Assembly: GCA_014529385.2 (NCBI GenBank)
Contig: CM043971.1
Location: forward strand, 29,157,709-29,221,708
DNA from: Adiantum capillus-veneris
Taxonomy: Eukaryota > Streptophyta > Polypodiopsida > Polypodiales > Pteridaceae
Reading direction: 5' to 3'
Length of the DNA stretch: 64,000 nucleotides
Shown here: positions 23,882-36,976 of the stretch, one piece after another
Layout: every line of letters starts with the position of its first letter
Numbering within the stretch: the stretch's first letter is position 1
Translations under genes and position numbers: made by a program
The notes under the pieces: generated by a model
Databases searched by the model: none
The model's input: only the letters and a program-made list of their open reading frames with translations
What the model was told of the DNA's origin: nothing

Positions 23882-25815
23882 TGGAGAGGGGCAATGGAGA
23901 ACACACCCGACACACACGCAATGGCCCCTATATAGCTCAGGGTATTCACAGCACCCCTGTCCTCTCGAAAACACCTTCAAAAAAAGCAACTCACACTAGC
24001 ACGGCCTCGCCTGCACTTCGTCCAATGCACAAACACTCTACACAATCCTCGGACAGCGAACACACCGATCTTGCCCACTTCCAGCTCTTCCACAACTCAA
24101 CACCTCTCTCTTTTTCTCTCTCACACACACAGGGGGCCCGGGGGGCGCACACGCTCACACACACGGTACCACACACCTGGGAGACGAGAAAAGAAGAAAG
24201 GGGGAAGGGGGGAGAAACGACGCCAAAAAAATGGCAATGATAGCTTCTCCTTCAGAAAAGATAACTCATGTACATGATCCACATGACTTTCTCTTGACCA
24301 CACCATGGCTATCACCCATCCGTACAGAGGGGAATACACCTCCTCGAAGCTCGACTCCGTCGACACACGCCTCGACAAAAAAAGCACCCCTACCTTCGTT
24401 CCGACATCAGCTTTTTCCTCTTGTAGCCTTTGCTGGCTGCCTCTCTTGCAAGGTCTTCACTCTTTCAAGCCACATCATGGCGATCCACAATCGTGTGCCG
24501 CTTTGACTCCTCGAGCGCACGAAGAAACCTCCTCTCTCCCAATTCTCCTCTCTTTCCTCCCCTTCTTTTTTTTCCTTTCTTCTCCAAAGCCCCAAAGCTC
24601 AAGCAGCCGAAAAACTCCTCGACAAAGCCCTCCTTCCTTTCTTTTCTCTTTGTTTCTTTTTTCAAGGCAAAAATAGGCTAAGCAAAAACTTTCTTTTTAT
24701 GGCAGTGGTGCCAGGCCACTCCTCTTAGCCTTCTCCAACAAAAAATTTCTTTTACCCTTTTTCCTTAAGTTAACTTGTGGACCACCTTTTCCTTATTAGA
24801 AATCTCTAGCCACCATTTTCTTCCTTTGAACTTACAGTCTACAACTAAAGAGTTTCTTAAGAATCATTTCCCATGCAATCGGTGCTTCCCCTTGCACATA
24901 TTTGTTGGCTACCCATTCGGTCTTGGTATACCAAAACTTCATCTTATTGTCCTCAGACTCTTGGAGCTCCACCGCATTCTAACCCCTACACGCCTTTTAA
25001 ACTTGGTAAAAATCACACGTTCTCTTTTGTCTGACAAGTGATCCCAACTTCAATCTCCCCATATCTCACCACTTGAGATCTCGATTGACAAGCCATCAAG
25101 TCCGTCCATCTCATGCTCTTGAAAAGCACATTCAAAAACTGGACAAGCCACCTGACGATCCCTTTTTGCCATTCTTGAATGCCAGCTTGAACTGGGCCTA
25201 CCTCAATGTCCCTGACTCGAATCGGCCATCCGCAAATTTTGGCTGACTCCCCACATTGCATGCAATTTTCCAGAACCCGAGTGAGCTCAAAAATATCCTT
25301 GTCCGCATGCCTATCAACACCGCTTGATGAGCACATACCCGACCCCTGGCAAATATTCCACAAGCCATAACTTGCCCGTTTGAGCTCCGAATGGTGAACC
25401 GAAAAGACCGGCATGATCGACAGCTTGAGCTTTACACATGTATCCATTGATCCCATTTTTCACCATGTGTTTGTACCTGCCTTGGCCGTCGGGACCTACA
25501 AAGCATTCCATCTTCGGACAATCATAATTTTCACATTGGGACTCTGTTTGGCGAGCTGTCTGGACGAGCTTCTAGAGCATCTTGAATAGCACATTTTGGA
25601 ACACATTTTCCACATTTCGAATACCTTGACTTTCCATCATCATTATCTCACTTTGGAGGCCCCCCTGGCCTAAAAAACCCTTTTAAGCACGCATTTCCGT
25701 TGCCACTGTCCTGTTGAGGTCTCCCACATTGGCTTTAGCCCTCTACCATGCACCTGTTAGCACCTTTTGCATTGCATAGCACACTTTATAGCGCGGATCA
25801 ACTTTGGCTGCACCA
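23882..25815 (-). repeat. 5' LTR of Tat-2 (full length)
   Basis: 1934 bp, TGGAGAGGGG to GGCTGCACCA on the plus strand. It keeps the segment of about 830 bp that the other LTR has lost. Small differences to the partner are scattered through the shared parts, so the insertion is not very recent. Confidence 0.9.
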
Positions 25816-27370
25816 ACAAGAGAAAATATTATCGCGACGGCCACCTCTGCGGCTTCCTCATTGAAATGGATGCGTTCGAGCATAAAAAGCACGTTTCATC
25901 TGTTGTGACTCATTCTTCTCTTGTGAAATTATAGTTGTATCATGACCATCATTACGTTGTTCTTGACATTGAGAATATTCAATTAAAGACATGTAGGCTT
26001 GGTCAAAATGGAGACCATCTTTATTAGAAAGAATGGTAACAATGTTATCATAAGAAGAGTCCTTCACCGTGTCAACGAGAAGTGTAATCAGTTGTTTTTG
26101 TGGAACAGGATCACCGACAGTAGCAAGTTGATTAATAATGGATTTGAAAGACTCAATATGTCACGTCATGGCAGTGCCAACTTCATATTGTAACTTGTTA
26201 AGCAAACCTCTCAAATAAAGAATTTATGTAACAAATTTCTTCTGGAAGCTTGCAATAAGGTACTTCCATACATCGTGGGAAGTAGACACTTCATATACAT
26301 CAAACAAAAGGGAATCAATAAGAGCAGAAAGAGTATACCGATGAGCTGCTTTATCACGTCGTTGCCAAATTGTATACGCAGCATGCCAATCCTAAAATAC
26401 AGGTCCTTCAGTGATAAGCACGTTGTCATGATCGGTATCAACAAGTTGAGGTGGACATACACAATTCCAAGGACAATATCAAAGAGTTCATCACCTTCAA
26501 GAATTAAAAACATCTTCGCTTTCAAACCTAGAAATCCTTGGCCTTGGAAAGGAGGAACAGAACGCTAGCCAGAAGGAAAACCGTTGACGAGAATAATCAT
26601 AGCCATATCTGGTTGTGAGAAGACATATAAGATAAGATCGCAGAATTTTCACACCATATATGGTAAAGGCTACAATTGAGGACGAGAGAAATATGATGAC
26701 TGTGTTCTGTTAATGATAAACACAAGAAGGATGCTCAATAAACGTCAAAATATGTGAGCGACGTCACCCAAACAAGCAGGGAAAAGAAGACGTTAATAAT
26801 AAAAGTTTCCAAAATAGAGTGACGTGAGACGCGACGTGAGACTCAAGATTGACGGCCACAATATGAACAAGAAAAAGTTAAATTTGCTCGAAAAATTGAC
26901 GCCAAAATTAGAAAAACGATCGTGGACGCTTCACGAAGACGCACGAGACGAAACCTGCGTCAAGCTCAATTGTAGTAAAATCATCATAACTTTCTGTTGT
27001 AAACTCCGATTGATGCAAACCTAGAACTCAAATCAAAGAGCTTGAGGAGACGATCAACCTTTGGATGAAAATTTCCACTGCGCTTTTCTCGTTTCTCTAA
27101 ATTTTGTGCAGAAGACCCCCAAAAATTGAGACGAAGTTCGGGGTGTCAAAAGACAAATCAATAAGAAAACATAATCAATCATTCTTTATCTCGATTAGCA
27201 GTAAACGCCACACAAAACACTAATCATATTCTTGTTAACGTAAAAAAACCACAATTAATAAGAATCAATCCTCAAAAATAAGATTTGTAACAATTTTGAA
27301 TCTTACATGTGAATCGCATACACGTACTCTGTTTTGTCACCATGAATTGAATTGTTGCGTGATCGTTACC
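25816..27370 (-). pseudogene. Copia-1 gag 5' half and leader
   Basis: Minus-strand copia gag upstream of the Tat-2 insertion. Blocks are FLILEGDELFDIVLG near 26480-26520, a shifted segment to 26211, and SSYDNIVTILSNKDG near 26020-26067, each matching Copia-2 at 7024-7740. The leader (about 26650-27370) is non-coding and matches 1143-1555 plus 6776-7020. Frameshifts disable gag. Confidence 0.75.
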
Positions 27371-27382
27371 GCTCTAATACCA
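27371..27382 (-). other. Primer-binding site of Copia-1
   Basis: Minus strand TGGTATTAGAGC, one base from the canonical plant copia initiator-Met site TGGTATCAGAGC, directly abutting the LTR. Confidence 0.8.
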
Positions 27383-27523
27383 TGTTGAGACGTAGAGAGA
27401 AAGAGAGAGACGAGACAAAAGACACACCATGTACGCTCCCAAAGACTGATTCATATTGAGGACAAGATACAAATATATAGGTGAGACCAAGTTGAGTAGA
27501 GTGAACCATATATAGCTCCAACA
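27383..27523 (-). repeat. 5' LTR of Copia-1
   Basis: 141 bp from TGTTGAGACG to GCTCCAACA on the plus strand, next to the primer site. It resembles 13502-13652 in length, GA-rich start and CCAACA end, with many differences. Confidence 0.7.
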
Positions 27524-29144
27524 CATCAAAGCTTCTTTAAATCAGAGCAAAAACATCCAAGTTTCCTTATATTAATGTAGAAGATGTCATCTTCACAATC
27601 CCATGCAAGATCCCATCCCCTATGGATTCTTGTTGATGGAGGAGAGAAAGCCTTCATCCGAATCTTCATCATGCTACAACGAAAAGTAAATTTTGAAGAG
27701 TGAAAAGCCTCTAAATAAATTATTTCAAAGGTGCAATACTCAGTATCAGCATCTTCCTTGAGCATCAATGCTAATAAGTTCTCAAACTTGAGCTTCCAAT
27801 TTCCATTTTTTTCCTTCAAATTTTCAAACAATTTCTAATTTTGAGTTTGATAACCTAGACTTTCATACCACATGTGAGGTCCTTGCACCGTCAGTATATC
27901 CTCTTGGAACCTCAAGGGTACCTGAGAGGTCACTAGGCCCTAATTATAAAGAAAACATAGTCAAGATTGTATCAATTCCAATGGGTGGGCTCTCGTCACA
28001 AAGTAACTCAAGTTTGATCCATTAGATAGGTTTCCTAATTTCCTCTCATAGGGGTAGCATGAACTCGACTGAATATTTAAATGTTCCTAGATTTCATCTT
28101 TTAAAAGAGAGAAACTCAAGTCTCTTCTTCCCCATAGCTTTAAGAGGCAAGAACATTTGAGACTTCTCAACTCTTGGTGCAATGAGGTTCTAATTTTTCT
28201 TCTTCTAAATGAATAGGGAACAGAGATTTTCTCGACTAATCAAGACCACCCATCCATCGACATGGCAGCCTGAGCCAATCCCCACTTTCCACCCATACAC
28301 TCACACTTAAATCTTGTGTCCTAATTGCTACCACACGGTTGTTCATAACCAAAAAAATTTATTAGAGTTCCTAACACAAGTTCATTTAAACAACCCTTCA
28401 AACATTAAAAATTGGCACCAAGAAAATATTTCCTAGAAAACATTGAACATTCAATACTACTTCATAATTATTCCAACACTCCAAAATCATAGAAACTTCT
28501 ATTGATGGATGTTTACTCCACCCATTGTCATTGTCGGCCCATGCAACCAATATTTGCTACACCTCCTGAAGTAATCCCTAGGTGAGTCAGATTATATTTC
28601 CATAGATAAGAGCTAAGCTACCTCATAGAAATGGATTAGCATCGTACATAGAAATGCATAGCTCTTGTGTAGAAATGCAAGCTTCTTCTATGTGATCAAA
28701 TGGAGTTCATACTAAATCAATATTGGAATAAAATGAAGTAAGGTTGAGAGACTCCTTCCTAAACAAATATTCTCTCCTAATTCGAACAACATTTCATTAA
28801 AAAAAATCTTCCTAATAATTCAAACTTATAAAAATAACAAGCTCAAATGACGTTGTTAGTATGCAAACAACAAGGAAAATGAGTGTCTCTATATCCTTGC
28901 ACGAGTCACATTGTCGGAAGGAAGAACTATTGCACTATTGAAACCACCTGTGATAAGCAGATGTAAAGATTTATGAAGAACCCTTCTATCATGAGAGAAA
29001 CTTGAAATTAGGAGAAACCAAGAAAATCATGACATAGTTCTTCTTGAGTAGATGTCCGTAGAGTATTCATAGACTAAAAACAGAGGAAAAATGAGAGAGA
29101 TATGGCCATCCGAAGTTGGAAGTGTACTCTCTCTTGCTAAAAAT
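27524..29144. other. Unassigned AT-rich stretch
   Basis: About 1.6 kb with no convincing gene or repeat. A minus-strand open stretch at 27526-27831 (101 codons, Lys/Phe-rich) resembles nothing I know. The rest has short interrupted frames only. Confidence 0.6.
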
Positions 29145-29748
29145 GGGTACCCCATCCACCCCTTATACCCTTTGCTTTGAGCCCATTTTCCCCTATATGG
29201 GATTATCCCATTTCCACATGGCACATTCCTCCCACTCTTCTCCAAGTCCCTTCTTGCCCCACAAAAAATTTCCAACTTGACCCCTTCTCAAGACCAACTT
29301 TTTGGGAGCATAGTGCATTACTGCGGCTACCAAATGAGACGCCATAAAGCATGGCTCAAAGCCCATTACTTTGGCTATCTCCAAAAATTTAGAACCTCAG
29401 CATTTATAATTTCAGATCCTCAAGTTGGCCCAGTTGCCTTTGTCGTATGCATCTGCAACCACTTTCTCAGTTAAGACCGCCTACTTCGGACGCACATATC
29501 TCATGATGTACAAGCCCAATTTACAAGCTATAAAGCACGGTTCAAAATAATTATTGAAATCCATGTTTTGGGGACTCAAAAACCTAGTAGGATCCAAGCC
29601 CGACAAAACCAACCCTTTGTACATGAATTTTTACATGGTCACTCCTCCCAAGACTCGAAGCACTATGTACACATATATACATAAGGCTAGTTAGCAAGAT
29701 TTTTGGCATGATCTACTGACTTTATGCTCATCCAAAAAATTTCTGACA
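29145..29748 (-). repeat. 3' LTR fragment adjoining Tat-3 (same family as the LTR at 51220)
   Basis: The reverse complement begins TGTCAGAAATTTTTTGG. It follows 51220-51835 for about 600 bp, with shared blocks ACTAGCCT.ATGTATATATGTG, GGGAGTGACCATGTAAAAATTC and GGATAATCCCA. It starts about 30 bp beyond the last pol stop of Tat-3, with a purine-rich stretch between. That is exactly the spacing seen between pol and LTR in Tat-1, so it looks like the Tat-3 3' LTR, cut short at about 29145. Confidence 0.65.
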
Positions 29749-29778
29749 TAGCTTGCCAATCCTCCCTAGCCTGCTTGA

Positions 29779-32700
29779 TCATTCATGACAAGGAGAGGTT
29801 TCTAGGGTGAACAATTTTTGTAGATCATTCCCAGAAACCTCATTCACATTTTCAGATGTCTTCACATTGTCTTCCACTATTGATAGCATCTCATTTGTCA
29901 CAATTGTCATCAAATGTGCCAGATATTTCTTCAATATGTAACCACTAACATGGTATTTATGTTGTGCACCACTCAAATCTGCCAACTAATATGTGCCATT
30001 GTCAAACTTGTTCACAACAGTAAAAGGACCTTGCCATTTAATTTGAACTTTTTCTGAAAAGTATTGTCCAACTTACTATTGTATCACAACACAAGATGAC
30101 CCTTTTTCAATTCCCTTGTCCTTCACACATTCATTAGTCTTTATTTGAGCTTTCTTTGACACTTCCTCATAGTAGCTTAAAGCCAAAACCTTATCCAATT
30201 GTAAACATTGTAGATCCAATAACCTTTTATGCCAAGTATCTCTTTGCTCTTCATCTCCCAACAATGACAAAAATTTAAGTGTAGGGATCTCCACTTCAAT
30301 TGGCAATAGTGCTTCCTTGCCATAGACCAAGTGGTAAGAAGAAAACCCTGTGCACGTTTTGATAGTAGTTCTATAAGCCCATAATGCACAAGGCAACTCT
30401 GAATCCCATGTCTTCCCATGTGTTTGGGTCATCTTTGCCAAGATTTTCACCAACTCTCCATTAAACCTTTCATTGAGACCATTGCATTGCGGATAATAAG
30501 GAGAACTGTACATGTGTTGTATATTGAACTTTTTGCATAGGATATCGAACATCTCTCCTCTAAATCTCGGTCCACTATCAGAAAGTAGTTTTAGTGGCAC
30601 ACCAAATTTGCAGCATATATGTTCATATACAAACTTTTCCATTTCCTTACTAGTAATCTGTTTGACAGCTTTGGCTTCTACCCAACGTGACAAATAATCC
30701 ACTACTGTCAAGATGTAAGCATTCCTTTTACTAGTCATGGGTAAGGGTTCAATAGCATCAAGACCCCATTTTTCAAACACATCAAAAGCTATAATTTTCT
30801 TTTGTAATTCAGGCTTCAAAATTCTCTTCCCATTTTCTGACAAGACAAACAAGACTTGCACCAATGGTTAACATCCCATTGAATACTTGGTCATACATAG
30901 CTCGCTTGCAAAATTTTATGCATTGCAATCTTCATGGAAAAATGGCCTCCACAAGATCCCTCATGATTTTCTTCCAGAATCTTGTAGATTTCATCTTTCT
31001 AGGGCACATGACGTAATACTAAATCACTTTCTTTCATGTAAGCACATCATCAAGCATTTTATACTTTCTAGCTTTTCTTATAAAAGCATACTTTTTTGAG
31101 GATGGTAGATCTTCAGGTAAAACACCTTTCAACAAAAAATCCACCTCCTTTGATAACACTTCCCTTCCATGATATAAAGGGGCATTATCCTTCAGTACAA
31201 ACACACAAGTGGAAGCATCATGAGCTTCTTCATTTTGAGAGCTTCCAATATGCTGCAAACTCCATGCTTCAAACTTTTTGAGTAACAATTTCACCTTAAA
31301 GCATAATTTTTTCAGTTTAGGATTTTTATTCTTCCATACTCCCAATACTTGCTTCACAACTAGAAAGGCATCTCCTTTGATTTGTAGGTGTCTAACTCCC
31401 AGCTATAAACAGATGTGCAAGCCACTTTCAAGAGGCATGTACTCTGCTTCATTGTTACTTTTTGCATCAAGTTTTAGCCCTTGTTTCCTTACAAGTTTTC
31501 CTTGTGCATTATAAATGAAAATGCCTCCCAAAGCAGCATCATGACTTCTTCGATAAGAGCCATCAAAATATAATAGTGAAGCATCAAATATGGCAAGAGT
31601 CTCGACTTCCTTCTTTCGCACCACCTCTTCCTTAACCGAAACAGGAGTTTCTTTATAAGTGAGTAAATCTACCAGGGTAGCCCAAGTACTCTCTTCTACC
31701 AAAAAAGTGAACTGGACCTCCTAAAGTTGAATAACCCATTTAATCACTGTTTTTTATATATTCAAATTATTGAACAACTGAGGAAGCAATGAAGAACTGG
31801 TGAGAAAAAGTGAACAACTTTTGCAACAAGTAATGTCTAAATTGTCTACAAGCATAAACCATATTGGTCATCACCAATTCAATTTTAGAGTAATCTCTTT
31901 CTACTAGCACAATGAACATGCTTCATATACTGAGTTTCCTTTCCCCTTTGCAACAACATGGTCCCAATGGCATCATCCCCCACTGATGGGTTAACATAAA
32001 ACTCCTTTTCCCATTCATGAGCTTGCATAATGTGGGTAGTGTACTCAAAACTTCTTTGACTTTGTCAAAAACATCTTCACAGTCACGTGTCCACTCCAAG
32101 GGATCATTCTTAACCGCTTGCTGCAATGGATACAATAACTGTGATGCGAAAGGTATGAATCAAGACAGATATTCAACCTTCTGTATAAAAGTGGCCAACT
32201 GTCTTGTATCCTTTGGAGATGACAGCAATAACAAAGCTACCACTTTCTCTTGATATGCTTCTATCCTATTTTTTGAAATCACATGTCCAAGAAGCTTTAC
32301 TCTTGGTTGCGCCAAATGACACTTATTAGGGTTCAAGTCACCCCCGCATTCATCATACCTTGCAAAAGTCATTTTAAGCTTATGAACATGCTCTTTCCTT
32401 GAATGGTATACACAAAAATCATCTATGAATCCTTTGACAAACTTCCCAAGGAACAGGGTAAGGACCCAATCCACTTTTCTTTCAAAAGCTCCATGCCCAT
32501 TCGTCAACCCAAAAGGAAGGCAGCAAAAGCAAAAACAACCCCATGGAGTGATAAAAGTAGTATTTTTCCGGTCTTAAGAAGCAAGGATAAGCTAAAAATA
32601 TCCTGAATAACTTGCATCACAGACACTGTATCTTTCAAATCCATCCACTACATCTAAAAGTTGATCAATGAAAGATAAAGGATAAGGATCTTTCTTTGTC

Positions 32701-33420
32701 ACTACATTTAATGGCTTATAATCCACACAAACTCTCCAACACCCATCTTTCTTTGGAGTGACCACTATAGGTTTCACCCATTTAGTATTATCAACTGGCA
32801 CAATGAACCCTACATCCAAAATTTTATCCACTTCTTCCTTTAAAGCATTCATTTTCTCTTTACCCATCCTTTTTAATTTATGTCTTATTGGCTTTTCTCC
32901 TTCAACTAATTTGATTTTCACAGGATCACAAAACCCCTTATTTCTTGATATGATTTGATGAAAAGATTTGGAAACCTGTCCAACATTGTTAAGTACTCCT
33001 TTCTTTCTCCTTGTGTCAAATCAACACTCAATCATATTTTGAATCAACTCTTTCTTCACTGGCAATTCTTGTTTAGGCTGCATCAACTCCTCAAGTTTCT
33101 CTAAATGGCACAAAGCATTTATATCCCTTGACACTTGCAATACTTCACCAATTTCTCTTTTCTCCTCATCAAACAGCAAGAACGATACTTCACCCTCATC
33201 ATTAGAACTAGAAGCAGTGCTACTTTTTGAATCTTCAGACTGTTTTCACTGGTAACCTCGGATTAATCATTTTCACTCACATTTTCTAGTGCCAAAGACT
33301 ACTTGGTAGTCATATCAAACACCCTCTTTCCACCCTTCCTACCATACACACGAATTGTGCCCTTGCCCCAATCTTGCACAGCACAATAGATTAGATGGAC
33401 ATTTGGTTTTGTTTTGAAAA
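29779..33420 (-). pseudogene. Tat-3: truncated Tat-clade gypsy pol
   Basis: Minus-strand pol lacking gag and the 5' LTR. The protease end is near 33330-33400 (QDWGKGTIRVYGRKGG). RT lies at 32592-32921 (WRVCVDYKPLNVVTKKDPYP, FERYSVCDASYSGYF) and 32160-32507 (FIDDFCVYHSR). Native RNase H traces are at 31923-32135. The archaeal-type RNase H lies at 31034-31702 (LYFDGSYRRSHDAALGGIF, NNEAEYMPL, NEEAHDAS). The integrase lies at 30076-30864 with Asp (WGLDAIEPLP), Asp (LLSDSGPRF) and Glu (GLNERFNGE) all kept, then PFHLVYGKEA-like sequence. The C-terminal tail is at 29779-29985. Frameshifts and stops divide it, but the integrase block is one open frame of 262 codons. Confidence 0.85.
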
Positions 33421-33944
33421 AAAAATATTTTAAAAACTTTTTCTTGCTTTTTTTCTTTTTTTGTGAAAAGCAGGGCCGAATCCTTTATCTATGAGTCCCG
33501 AGAATCTACAGTTCAATTTTGTAAAAATACGCTTTTTGAGTGCTTTTCATGCTATTTTTAGCTTTTCATGCTTTTTGGTGAAGAGCGAGTCCGTTTCTAG
33601 TTTGTGTAGACTAAGGAAAGCCGTGGTTCAATTTTAATTTTATTTTTTAAATTTCTTTTTACGTTATTTTTAGCTTTTCATGCTTTTTGATGTTTCTAAA
33701 TCAATGTTCTTTTTAGACTTAAAAATAATATTTTTAGTCACCGTTTTGGTAAAAACAGACATATAATGGAGAAACGGGATTAAACTGGATTTTTATAAAA
33801 AGCAACACCGTAAATACATCGAGCAGCACAGTAAGTGTGATGATTACACTGAGGCACCAAGGTGTAGTCTAGTTCATTGGCGATAGTTGCTAGATATTGT
33901 TTACGTTAATTTTTGCAGGTAAAATTGGATGGTTTTGTCTAAAG
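33421..33944. other. AT-rich junction sequence with short repeats
   Basis: No gene seen. The motif AGCTTTTCATGCTTTTTG recurs about 120 bp apart (near 33560 and 33675), suggesting decayed repeat DNA between Tat-3 and the LTR copy. Confidence 0.5.
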
Positions 33945-34104
33945 TTGACTTTCAAAATCTATGCCATGTTTTTAGAAAAGACTCTTGAAAGCATAAGCTA
34001 TTCCACATAGAAGAGGAGGCGCTACCTCCTAGCTTAGGACTCACTCCAGGCTAGCAAAAGCCACATATAAATGATGATATGCTCAGTTTTGGGGGCCATT
34101 CCGG

Positions 34105-34245
34105 AGTACATATTATACAGAGTAGTGCAAGCTCTCCATCACCATCTCCATAAGAATTTCTCTATCATTTATGCTTTAAGTACATATTATATGGAGTAGT
34201 GCAAGCTCTCCATCACCATCTCCATAAGAATTTCTCTATCATTTA
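34105..34245. repeat. Tandem duplication, about 74-bp unit
   Basis: Unit 1 (34105-34178) and unit 2 (from 34179) share GCAAGCTCTCCATCACCATC and the following 25 bases without change. The Chromo-1 LTR has a single copy near 3928, so the duplication is specific to this copy. Confidence 0.9.
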
Positions 34246-34455
34246 TAAGAAGAAGGAGAAGAAGAACTCTCTCTCTTTCTCTCTATTTGCTTAATATATT
34301 CTCTTCTCTTTTCATGGTGTACGTGCTCTATATCAACTTCATGAAAAAAACCTCTAGGTAGATATTATCATCGCTCTCTTGTGGCAAAAAAAGAATCCTC
34401 TCAACCATCGGTAATCACTTTTTGATCACGGTAAGAAGCTCTAAACTCTATAACC

Positions 34456-34460
<5 letters not shown>

Positions 34461-34512
<52 letters not shown>
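34461..34512. repeat. (CT)n microsatellite
   Basis: About 52 bp of CT repeats inside the LTR copy. The corresponding tract in the Chromo-1 LTR is far shorter (near 3992-4003 and 4181-4190). Confidence 0.95.
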
Positions 34513-34513
<1 letters not shown>

Positions 34514-36399
34514 TCCATTCTCGAGAAATTTGAACCAAAGATTAAACACATTATTTAGAGCATTTTCTCTTTTATGGATCACGTGAAAATTTTGCCCGCG
34601 TGAACAGTTATGATTAAAATATAGCTTGTTGCCCACTATAATTGGTCAATATTTTGGACCCCAGGCTCCTTGGAGAACCACTGTATAGATTCATCAGATG
34701 AGGAAACCTACTTATCCAAATCAAAACCATGATTCAAATTGCTAAAAATATATTTAGATTATCAATATCATTTTATGAGTGTGAGGCATTAACCAATCTT
34801 TGTACGGGATTACCTATATGTGTAGGGGTGCTACCAAGAGGGAGTACCATATAGAGTTGTGACTCTGATGAGTGGCTCATATATATTTTATAAGTTGTTT
34901 TGGTGATTTAATTTCATGTGGTTTATGTCCATAAACGTGTGGATATATGATTGGTCAACGCCAACCATATGCGCAATTATACATAAAGCAGATTTGTTTT
35001 TGTGTCATAGTTGTCCGTGTGAGTGTCACACGGGAGAAGTGATGTAATAATGTGTTACTCTATGTTATAGTGTTGAGCTTGATGCATTGTTATGAATTCA
35101 AACACTTTCTTTTGCATGTCGTGAGCACACCCAAAATTAGGAAAAGGTTGTTTTTCATCTACATGTGAAATTAAGGCATATGCTTGATTAAAGTGGTGGG
35201 GCTATTTTGCATCATATTTAAATTGATGTAGTGATGTCACAGGATGTATAGAACCTTGACGATGGATGTAGAAGTCTCATCGACATGTGTGTACTACTTT
35301 CCACTTTTCTAAGTCAAAATTAGCTCTATGTGCAAGGAGGGTGAGGTGCAGCCATACTACATCACGTATGCATGACTAAACACCATCAAAATGGGATTTT
35401 GAGATTATGTTTAGTCATTGGTTAGAATTATTTTTATGCATTAAAAAATTATTCTTTGAGGGCCATGTGTGTTGGCTTGGTTTGGCCGTGGTGTGTATAG
35501 TCAAAACTCCAAGTGTGGGCGTTGGCTCAATTAAGTATATGGTTTGTGGTCAAGGGTTGACATCCGTCATGGATTATGATTGTGATTTTTGGCTGTGGAA
35601 GTTGGAGTGTATCTAGGATTGTTGTTTTTGGTTATGGCTATGTTACCAAAATATTTGTAGCCATGTTATGTGCTAAAGTGGTCTTTGTAGGTTGAATGTG
35701 CATCATCAATAGTAGGATGGAGTGCTCACCCATGTGGTGGGAATGGATTATGGTTCATGGTCTTTGAATTTATTTATGAAGTGGTTTTGATAGACTATGA
35801 TAGATGTGTAAGGGTAGCCGCCACATACAATCTGATTGCCTTTGGAAAGGATTGTTTGTGCATATACAAGATATTATTTTGATTGGACTCATATGTCATG
35901 TTTCCCATGATAACGTTGATACAAGATTAGGATCACCTACATTGCCTAGCCTTAGATGAAAGGATTGATGACCAAGGGATTTGCTCAATTGAGGGTGTTT
36001 CCTAGATCTTTTTCTTTTTTCTTTGTGCGTCGAGGCTTGAATGAGCTACATGGCTAATGCATTGGGGATCTTGCCTTGGATTTGCCTAACACACGGTGTG
36101 GCATCGAAGAGACGTGGCACCTAAACTGGTTTAGTTGGTATTGATTTTCTACCATCTACTTGTATTTGGAATCCTTTTAGAGCTCAGGTTCATGGAGAGA
36201 GATGAAGTAGCCTCGGCTTACGTCTGGCTCAAGTAAGCTAGATATATTCGGGCTTGCTCCGGGCTTGCTCCTAGTGAAGTGAAATTCTCTTTGTCCCTAC
36301 TAGGTGTGAAAGTGGATGGGTGGACCAATTGATCCCACAAAGGGTCCAATGCTTCTACTTAGTCTTTTATATTTTGAAGCTATGGTATGTTACCATATA

Positions 36400-36613
36400 C
36401 ATGTGCTTGTGATGTGTGTGAACACACTTAGGACAATTGGGGCATTTTTTCCCTCACTAGGAGGTTTTTTTTCCCGTGCATTGTATATACGCCTATCACT
36501 CTAGGCCTAACTTATCATTCCATTGCACACTAAGTAATACACTCTTTGTTGTGTGCCTTGAGCTTCCTTCATCTTCTCCAAGCTGTGTGTTTTCTTGCAA
36601 CACTAATCCAACA
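36400..36613 (+). repeat. 5' LTR of Copia-3 (left end uncertain)
   Basis: The segment ends CACTAATCCAACA at 36613, two bases before a canonical primer site, so it is the right part of a copia 5' LTR. The left border was set where homology to the gypsy LTR stops, and no clear TG start was chosen. A TATA-like TGTATATACG lies near 36480. Confidence 0.55.
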
Positions 36614-36615
36614 AT

Positions 36616-36627
36616 TGGTATCAAAGC
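36616..36627 (+). other. Primer-binding site of Copia-3
   Basis: TGGTATCAAAGC, one base from the canonical plant initiator-Met site TGGTATCAGAGC, two bases after the LTR end. Confidence 0.85.
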
Positions 36628-36976
36628 AGGTTGTGTGCTCCCAGGCTTAGTCGCTAGCAGCTCCAGCACACGCCTGCACACTTTCTCTGATTTCTATGAG
36701 CTTTGGCGAGCTTTCGCAGGTCGACAAAAAAATTGGGTAAGCTCAAAGAGCTTTTTCTGCTCAAATTTCTTATTTGGGCTCATTTCCGCCTTCGTTTCCA
36801 CTACAGGCAGTACTGCACAGACTATTACATCATTTTGTGCAAAAATTCTGTCAGTGCTATTTTTTGCATAGCAGATTCCTTACGGTCTTCTACAGTTTGT
36901 GCTATAGAGCACGTGATATTCCCGCTGTGTTTCTCCTCTTTTTGGGTAGTTTTTACATCCGGTGCAAGCATTCACC

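Larger units (their letters stand above)
17411..25815 (-). mobile_element. Tat-2: Ty3/gypsy Tat-clade retrotransposon inserted in Copia-1 gag
   Basis: Complete but decayed element of 8405 bp. LTRs lie at 17411-18517 and 23882-25815. Both run TGGAGAGGGG...GGCTGCACCA on the plus strand. It has a polypurine tract, a primer site and the gag-PR-RT-RH-aRH-INT order on the minus strand. The outer flanks are ACGA (17407-17410) and ACAA (25816-25819). With one copy removed, the flanks give the length and frame expected from the uninterrupted gag of Copia-2 around 7820, so this is a 4-bp target-site duplication with one mismatch. Internal frames are broken at many points. Confidence 0.9.
33945..36395 (+). 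repeat. Second Chromo-1-family LTR copy (solo or truncated)
   Basis: Aligns by eye with 3390-6350 over most of its length and in the same orientation. No coding sequence of that family adjoins it, so it is probably a solo LTR with a lost 5' end. Its right end is cut by the copia element. It carries a local 74-bp tandem duplication (34105-34245) and a CT tract (34461-34512). Small open frames in it are not supported. Confidence 0.75.

Noticed and set aside
23779-24240. 153-codon plus-strand frame
   Set aside because: It is antisense to the Tat-2 primer region and LTR, with low-complexity composition.
13502-27523. Target-site duplication for Copia-1
   Set aside because: Outer flanks ATAGT and CATCA do not match. 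The LTR pair is supported by ends, primer site and order, but not by a duplication.
30076-33420. Possible integrated DNA virus (caulimovirid-like RT)
   Set aside because: RT is followed by two RNase H domains and an integrase of the Tat type. There is no movement protein or coat motif, so it is a retrotransposon.
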